From assembly GCA_900759455.1 (NCBI GenBank), contig CAAEVI010000068.1, forward strand, positions 1 to 18,673: a DNA stretch of 18,673 nt, given 5' to 3'. The DNA is from Erysipelotrichaceae bacterium (GTDB taxonomy: Bacteria; Bacillota_I; Bacilli_A; Erysipelotrichales; Erysipelotrichaceae). This document shows positions 16,072 to 18,673 of the stretch, piece by piece; positions within the stretch are counted from its first letter, which is position 1; the number at the start of each line of letters is the position of its first letter. The position numbers and the translations under genes are program-made. The notes beneath the pieces were generated by a model that was given only the letters and a program-made list of their open reading frames with translations, made no database searches and was not told the DNA's origin.

Positions 16072-16800
16072 TTACAGTTCTTCGACATCTTCTCTGTTTA
16101 AAAGCATCTGAGCGCCCTGCTGAATCAGCAATGCATTTCCTGTGTATATTTTTTCAGTAAAGGAACGGGTGGCACAGTAAACAGGGCGGGACAGTTCCAA
16201 TGCCTGATTCACTGTATGCATTGTTCCGCTTCGAACAGTGGCTTCCACCACGATCAACGCTTCTCCAGCCGCGGCAATCAGCCTGTTGCGCCATGGAAAA
16301 TGTGCAGCAAACGGTCTTGTGTCTCCCGGATACTCACTTACTATCAAATGCTGCTGTTCCATTTTTTCATATAGTAGCACGTTTTCTGCCGGATAAACGC
16401 GGTCGATCCCGCACCCGATGATTCCAACTGTCATTCTGTCCAAGGCACTGTGATGCACGTGTGCATCGATTCCTTTTGCCAATCCGGATATGATTACATA
16501 TTTCTTCTTCAAGATATCGACAATTTCCTGTGCAGCCTTTTTTCCTTCTGTGCTGGCTTTTCGCGAACCGATAACCGAAACCGCTTTATGATTCAGCAAG
16601 TCCATATTTCCTTTATAAAACAAGATCCAGGGTGGATAACGAAGACGACGGAAACACTGCGGATATCCTTCATCCGCAATTGTCAGATAACACCCTCTGT
16701 AATCGATTTTCCGCCATTGCTCATTCAATGAAATAGCCTTGGCGATCCGATTCCAGTCACCATGATACAGCAAAGCATAATACAAGATTTGATCACGCAA
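16072..16800 (-). CDS. dprA: DNA processing protein DprA (short form, probable TTG start)
   Basis: DprA loads RecA onto single-stranded DNA during natural transformation, and is also kept in non-competent bacteria. The Rossmann-like core is clear: VIGSRKAS at 76-83, SGLAKGIDAH at 105-114, IGCGIDRVYPAEN at 128-140, HFPWRNRLIAA at 167-177, VVEATVRSGTM at 184-194 and GNALLIQQGA at 221-230. At about 242 aa it lacks the C-terminal winged-helix domain found in many homologues, and the usual VPG motif after the SGT region is replaced by ATR. I chose TTG at 16800 because AGGAG (16809-16813) sits 8 nt upstream; the in-frame GTG at 16809 would abut that site. It precedes topA, as dprA does in many Firmicutes. 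Confidence 0.9.
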   Translation of the reverse strand: MRDQILYYALLYHGDWNRIAKAISLNEQWRKIDYRGCYLTIADEGYPQCFRRLRYPPWILFYKGNMDLLNHKAVSVIGSRKASTEGKKAAQEIVDILKKKYVIISGLAKGIDAHVHHSALDRMTVGIIGCGIDRVYPAENVLLYEKMEQQHLIVSEYPGDTRPFAAHFPWRNRLIAAAGEALIVVEATVRSGTMHTVNQALELSRPVYCATRSFTEKIYTGNALLIQQGAQMLLNREDVEEL

Positions 16801-16920
16801 CGCACTCACTCCTGTCTGCCGTATTATTCTTTTCTATGTATACGTTGCCAGCTTCTGCTTTCATTAAGAATGATATAACTTTTGGCTGTTTTTATCATCA
16901 GCCACTATCATCTCAAATAC

Positions 16921-16957
16921 GGAAAAAGGATAGCCTTCATCTGAAGAACTATCCTTT
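16921..16957 (-). terminator. Strong terminator after the four-helix membrane protein gene
   Basis: AAAGGATAG (16925-16933) and CTATCCTTT (16949-16957) form a 9-bp stem whose interior folds again (CTTCA and TGAAG). On the minus strand it ends in TTTTTCC. It isolates dprA from the upstream gene. The rest of 16814-16984 shows no gene. Confidence 0.8.
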
Positions 16958-16984
16958 CAACCGAAAGTTTACCTTTTATCGATT

Positions 16985-17353
16985 TTACATATTCGACTTT
17001 AAACCAGCAGAAGAATCATTTGTTCTTCTCAACTGGAAAACAACGGATAAGACCATGACCGGAATCACTGTCATCAGCAAATACGGCTGAACAGCATGGT
17101 TGACGAACACTTTGGATCCAAGAATCCAAAGGATCGTTCCGACAAATGAAACCCAGCTAATCACCCCGATCGTCTTTCTGCATCCGTATTTTTTATAATC
17201 CAGATAGTAACATGTGAAAAATGCGGTAAAAAAGATCAGAACAGCCGTTAATGCATAGATTTGATTTAAATCGCTAAGACTATTTTTTGCTAATTCATAG
17301 AGCGTCACTGCAATCAATGCCGCCGCATACATGATATTGGATCTTTTATACAT
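16985..17353 (-). CDS. Small four-helix membrane protein of unknown function
   Basis: I do not recognise this 122-aa protein. It has four hydrophobic segments, roughly 7-22, 31-50, 60-79 and 87-106, with short connecting loops and a hydrophilic 16-residue C-terminus. A basic loop (51-60, DYKKYGCRK) and the basic start (MYKR) suggest both lie on the cytoplasmic side. No catalytic or metal-binding motif is visible. The ATG at 17353 has a strong AAGGAGG 5 nt upstream, which argues that it is a real gene and sets the start rather than the in-frame codons further upstream. It lies 97 nt after the SPFH gene with no clear terminator between, so it may be co-transcribed; a strong terminator follows. 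Confidence 0.75.
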   Translation of the reverse strand: MYKRSNIMYAAALIAVTLYELAKNSLSDLNQIYALTAVLIFFTAFFTCYYLDYKKYGCRKTIGVISWVSFVGTILWILGSKVFVNHAVQPYLLMTVIPVMVLSVVFQLRRTNDSSAGLKSNM

Positions 17354-17450
17354 AGAGACCTCCTTTTGCATCATTACAAAGATGATTCAGATTTACCTGG
17401 ATATACGTTTTTCTTTCCCTGTTTTTTTTCTGCTGGCTGCATCTTAATGC

Positions 17451-18380
17451 TTACTTTTTGACAGCCTCATCGCTTTCATCGCTTAAAATGGTCTTGGCTG
17501 TGGTAAGCAGAGAAGCTAACCCCTGTAATTCAGCCGGTACTACGATCTTAGTAGCTTTGCCATCTGCCATCTTGCCGTAGGTTTCAAGGCTTTTCAACGT
17601 CAGGAATGACTTGTTCGGATCTGCATCCTTGATCATCTGGATACCTCTTGCCTGTGCTTCATACAAACGTTCTGCCGCACGGGCCTGACCTTCCGCTTCA
17701 GCGATCATTGCTTCTTTTTTGGCATTGGCACGCAGAACCATCGCTTCCTTATCTCCCTCTGCAGTCAGAATGGCACTGCGTTTTTCACCTTCTGCACGCA
17801 GGATCGATTCACGGCGTTCACGCTCTGCTCGCATCTGTTTTTCCATGGCTTCCTGAATGTCACGCGGAGGAAGGATATTCTTCACTTCTACACGATTCAC
17901 CTTGATGCCCCATGGATCGGTAGCCTCATCGAGGATCGCCCTCATTTTGGAATTAATGATGTCACGGCTGGTCAGTGTCTGATCCAGCTCCAGTTCACCG
18001 ATAATATTACGCAAAGTAGTTGCCGTCAGATTTTCAATCGCCGTTACCGGACCGACAACACCATAAGTGTAAAGTTTCGGATCCGTGATCTGAAAATAAA
18101 CGACCGTATCGATCTGCATCGTTACATTATCTTTCGTAATGACCGGCTGCGGTGCAAAATCTTTTACGACTTCTTTTAATGTAACTCTGTTCGCTACGCG
18201 GTCAATGAACGGTATCAAAACATGAATGCCTGTGCCCCATGTAGAATGATAAGCACCAAGACGTTCAACGACATAAGCATTTGCCTGCGGTACGATTCGT
18301 ACCAGATAAGCGACAAGCAAAACAATCACAACGAGCAGGATTACTGCGATCAAAACCGGAAATAAAGCATCAAAGAACAT
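17451..18380 (-). CDS. SPFH/stomatin-like membrane protein (QmcA/YbbK type)
   Basis: A membrane-anchored band 7 (SPFH) protein of the stomatin/prohibitin superfamily, thought to form oligomeric scaffolds that organise membrane domains or control membrane proteases. One N-terminal helix at 8-29 is followed by the SPFH domain (about 29-190), with RLGAYHSTWGTGIHVLIPFID at 40-60 and the NILPPRDI segment at 168-175. A long Ala/Glu-rich coiled coil with repeated AEGxK/AxA units spans about 180-250, and the C-terminal stretch is less polar. The length is 309 aa. The ribosome binding site is AAGGTGG, 6 nt before ATG 18380. It follows an NfeD-like gene by 14 nt, the widely conserved stomatin-NfeD pairing, which strongly supports a joint role; the exact substrate is unknown. 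Confidence 0.93.
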   Translation of the reverse strand: MFFDALFPVLIAVILLVVIVLLVAYLVRIVPQANAYVVERLGAYHSTWGTGIHVLIPFIDRVANRVTLKEVVKDFAPQPVITKDNVTMQIDTVVYFQITDPKLYTYGVVGPVTAIENLTATTLRNIIGELELDQTLTSRDIINSKMRAILDEATDPWGIKVNRVEVKNILPPRDIQEAMEKQMRAERERRESILRAEGEKRSAILTAEGDKEAMVLRANAKKEAMIAEAEGQARAAERLYEAQARGIQMIKDADPNKSFLTLKSLETYGKMADGKATKIVVPAELQGLASLLTTAKTILSDESDEAVKK

Positions 18381-18394
18381 AATTACCCACCTTT

Positions 18395-18673
18395 CTATTC
18401 TTCTATGCCGCTAACCAAAAGCTTTGCGCCTTCAATTGCGATTACGCGGACCTTCTTACCTTTTTCTATTTCTTTATGATCATAGGAAGCGGCGCTCCAA
18501 GACGAACCTTCGACACGAACAACGCCCCAATGATCAAATGTGATCTTCTCTTCCACTGTCCCCACTGCCCCGATATAGCGGTCCGCATTAGTGGCAATGA
18601 TATTGCCTCGCAAATAACGGGTCGCTGCAGGACGAACCAGCAAAAGAAGCGAAACGGATACGATCAGACATAC
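18395..18673 (-). CDS. NfeD-like OB-fold membrane protein (partial, 5' end beyond window)
   Basis: The C-terminal part of an NfeD family protein, the usual partner of stomatin-like proteins. The frame is open to the right edge; the first visible residues, VCLIVSVSLLLLV, are the end of a transmembrane helix. A soluble domain of about 80 residues follows, with the OB-fold pattern of the family: IGAVGTVEEKI, DHWGVVRVEGSSWSA, then IEKGKKVRVIAIEGAKLLV. A TTG at 18643 is not the start, because the hydrophobic stretch continues upstream of it. It stops at TAG 14 nt before the SPFH gene and is almost certainly co-transcribed with it. Whether it is the short single-domain form or a longer one with a protease domain cannot be told here. 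Confidence 0.88.
   Translation of the reverse strand, partial: VCLIVSVSLLLLVRPAATRYLRGNIIATNADRYIGAVGTVEEKITFDHWGVVRVEGSSWSAASYDHKEIEKGKKVRVIAIEGAKLLVSGIEE

Noticed and set aside
16801..16809. GTG 16809 as the dprA start
   Set aside because: It directly abuts the AGGAG site with no spacing, whereas TTG 16800 has an 8-nt spacer.
16816..16850. CTGGCA-N17-AATAAT as the dprA promoter
   Set aside because: Transcription would begin only a few bases before the ribosome binding site, so I do not trust it; the dprA promoter is left undetermined.
1..18673. Mobile elements, CRISPR arrays, tRNA or rRNA genes, defence systems
   Set aside because: Nearly all sequence is accounted for by recognisable housekeeping genes with short gaps; no transposase, repeat array or RNA gene was seen.

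Overview
This window is a chromosomal housekeeping segment of a low-to-moderate GC Bacillota (Firmicutes). Three things support that: TrmFO-type tRNA modification, strong AGGAGG ribosome binding sites with consensus sigma-A promoters, and the order topA-trmFO-xerC-rpsB-tsf-pyrH-frr-uppS-cdsA-dxr-rseP. hslV-hslU-codY, which sit between xerC and rpsB in many Bacilli, are absent. The Smc protein is unusually short. Together these make me favour a member of the Erysipelotrichia, but that assignment is an inference. Almost everything is on the minus strand; the only plus-strand gene is a hemolysin III/PAQR-like membrane protein at 3594-4247.

Read in the direction of minus-strand transcription (right to left), the layout is as follows. 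(1) 18673-17451: the 3' part of an NfeD-like OB-fold protein, then an SPFH/stomatin-like membrane protein. (2) 17353-16985: a four-helix membrane protein of unknown function, closed by a strong terminator. (3) 16800-16072: a short DprA, probably with a TTG start. (4) 16001-11642: topA-trmFO-xerC, driven by a near-consensus promoter in front of topA, with 4-nt and 1-nt (or 4-nt) gene overlaps. (5) 11420-9574: rpsB-tsf, with its own promoter, a roughly 125-nt leader and a terminator. (6) 9367-4291: pyrH-frr, an intergenic hairpin, then uppS-cdsA-dxr-rseP, the last four joined by three consecutive ATGA overlaps. (7) A hairpin at 4263-4292 serves as a shared terminator between rseP and the convergent hemolysin III gene. 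(8) 3488-1: smc-ftsY, transcribed divergently from the hemolysin III gene from back-to-back promoters; ftsY runs off the left edge.

Functionally the segment joins translation (S2, EF-Ts, RRF), UMP supply (UMP kinase), isoprenoid and envelope lipid synthesis (DXP reductoisomerase, undecaprenyl diphosphate synthase, CDP-diacylglycerol synthase), membrane proteolysis and protein targeting (RseP, FtsY), and chromosome topology and segregation (TopA, XerC, Smc, DprA). I saw no mobile element, CRISPR array, tRNA or rRNA, and no evidence of a new defence or biosynthetic system. The most useful oddities are the short-armed Smc, the roughly 85-residue charged C-terminal extension of ribosomal protein S2, a possible structured rpsB leader, the overlapping divergent smc/hemolysin III promoters, and a palindrome at the predicted topA transcription start.
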